Assembly (NCBI GenBank): GCA_937875975.1 | Contig: CALEEU010000036.1 | Span: forward strand, 1-8,127 | Length of the DNA stretch: 8,127 bases | Direction: 5' to 3' | Source: an uncultured Opitutia bacterium | Lineage (GTDB): Bacteria > Verrucomicrobiota > Verrucomicrobiia > Opitutales > UBA953 | Part shown: positions 7,019-8,127 of the stretch, one piece after another | How the letters are laid out: each line of letters starts with the position of its first letter | Position numbering within the stretch: position 1 is the first letter of the stretch | Notes under the pieces: model-generated | Told to the model about the DNA's origin: nothing | Database searches by the model: none | What the model saw: only the letters and a program-made list of their open reading frames with translations | Program-made: the position numbers and the translations under genes

Positions 7019-7395
7019 TCAGGGCGGGAGTTCCTGCGAACGTTCGCTCAGGTCCGCCGACGGCAGGACGACTTCGTCCCGGGGTTGAGGCTGTCCGCGG
7101 ACGATGCGGGCGACGGCGATGCGGCCGCGAACGCTGGTGATTTCGAGGATCGCCGTGGGGTTGAGGCGCGGGTCGCGTGAGACCACGATCATCTTATCTT
7201 GCACCAAGGTGCCCGGCAGGAGCAGCACCGGTACCGAGAGGCTGGTCACCGGGTAGCCTTGGACGAAGCCAATGCGCACGTTGCGCGGAGAGCCAGCCGG
7301 GAGCGCGAACGGGTTCGGCTCCTCGGACGGCTTCGTTTTGGTCGCGACGCAGCCGGTCAGCAGCGCGAGCAGCAGACAGACTGGGCGGAAGCGGT

Positions 7396-7399
<4 letters not shown>
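7019..7399 (-). CDS. Small predicted lipoprotein encoded directly after rpoD
   Basis: This 126-residue protein has an N-terminal signal (NRFRPVCLLLALLTG) ending in a lipobox, LTGC, with the acylated Cys at position 17. A polar linker (about 18-38, rich in Lys, Pro, Glu) leads to a beta-rich domain at about 40-113. That domain includes PGTLVQDKMIVVSRDPRLNP (62-81) and two further strands ending in PRDEVVLP (106-113), suggesting a small beta-barrel fold. I do not recognise a named family, and the function is unknown. The GTG start overlaps the rpoD stop codon by 4 nt (GTGA), so it is probably translated by ribosomes finishing rpoD. The lipoprotein signal starting exactly at this codon supports the choice. 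The pairing of a lipoprotein with the primary sigma factor has no functional explanation I can see beyond shared expression. Confidence 0.85.

Positions 7400-8127
<728 letters not shown>

Noticed and set aside
6026..7180. Long plus-strand open frame (384 codons) opposite ychF
   Set aside because: It is antisense to a clear YchF gene, is dominated by Gly, Asp, Val and Glu as expected from GC-rich reverse frames, and shows no domain.

Overview
The window is a GC-rich stretch of bacterial chromosome with every gene on the minus strand, so genes read from high to low coordinates. The best guess at origin is Verrucomicrobiota (Opitutae-like), with Planctomycetota or Lentisphaerota as less likely alternatives. 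This rests on a fused ResB-CcsA cytochrome c synthase with a large extra periplasmic segment, an N-sulfatase-type S1 sulfatase, the style of the RpoD C-terminal half, and gene starts without clear Shine-Dalgarno sequences. It is an inference from memory of protein families; no search was run.

Reading along the minus strand, the first block is housekeeping. It starts with the C-terminal part of a primary sigma factor RpoD (7396-8127, 5' end outside the window) carrying an unusual Pro/Gly-rich tail. A small lipoprotein (7019-7399) follows, its GTG start overlapping the rpoD stop by 4 nt. After a 48-nt gap comes the universal ATPase YchF (5861-6970), then a strong intrinsic terminator (about 5808-5836).

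The second block starts after that terminator and looks like one transcription unit. It holds a secreted formylglycine-dependent sulfatase (4293-5756), a lipoprotein with a Pro/Ala-rich linker and a C-terminal domain of unknown function (3659-4279), a 1057-residue CcsBA fusion (489-3662), and an RfaH/NusG-type elongation factor that runs off the window (1-492). The lipoprotein-ccsBA and ccsBA-nusG junctions are both 4-nt stop/start overlaps (GTGA and ATGA), which implies translational coupling.

Functionally, the second block combines haem attachment to c-type cytochromes on the outer face of the membrane with a lipoprotein that may serve the same compartment, and ends in a likely specialised NusG paralogue. 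A secreted sulfatase sits at the front. I see no CRISPR array, IS element, tRNA or rRNA gene, or phage gene. The most interesting points are the composite structure of CcsBA, with a signal-peptide-like joint in the middle, and the coupling of an RfaH-like factor to it.
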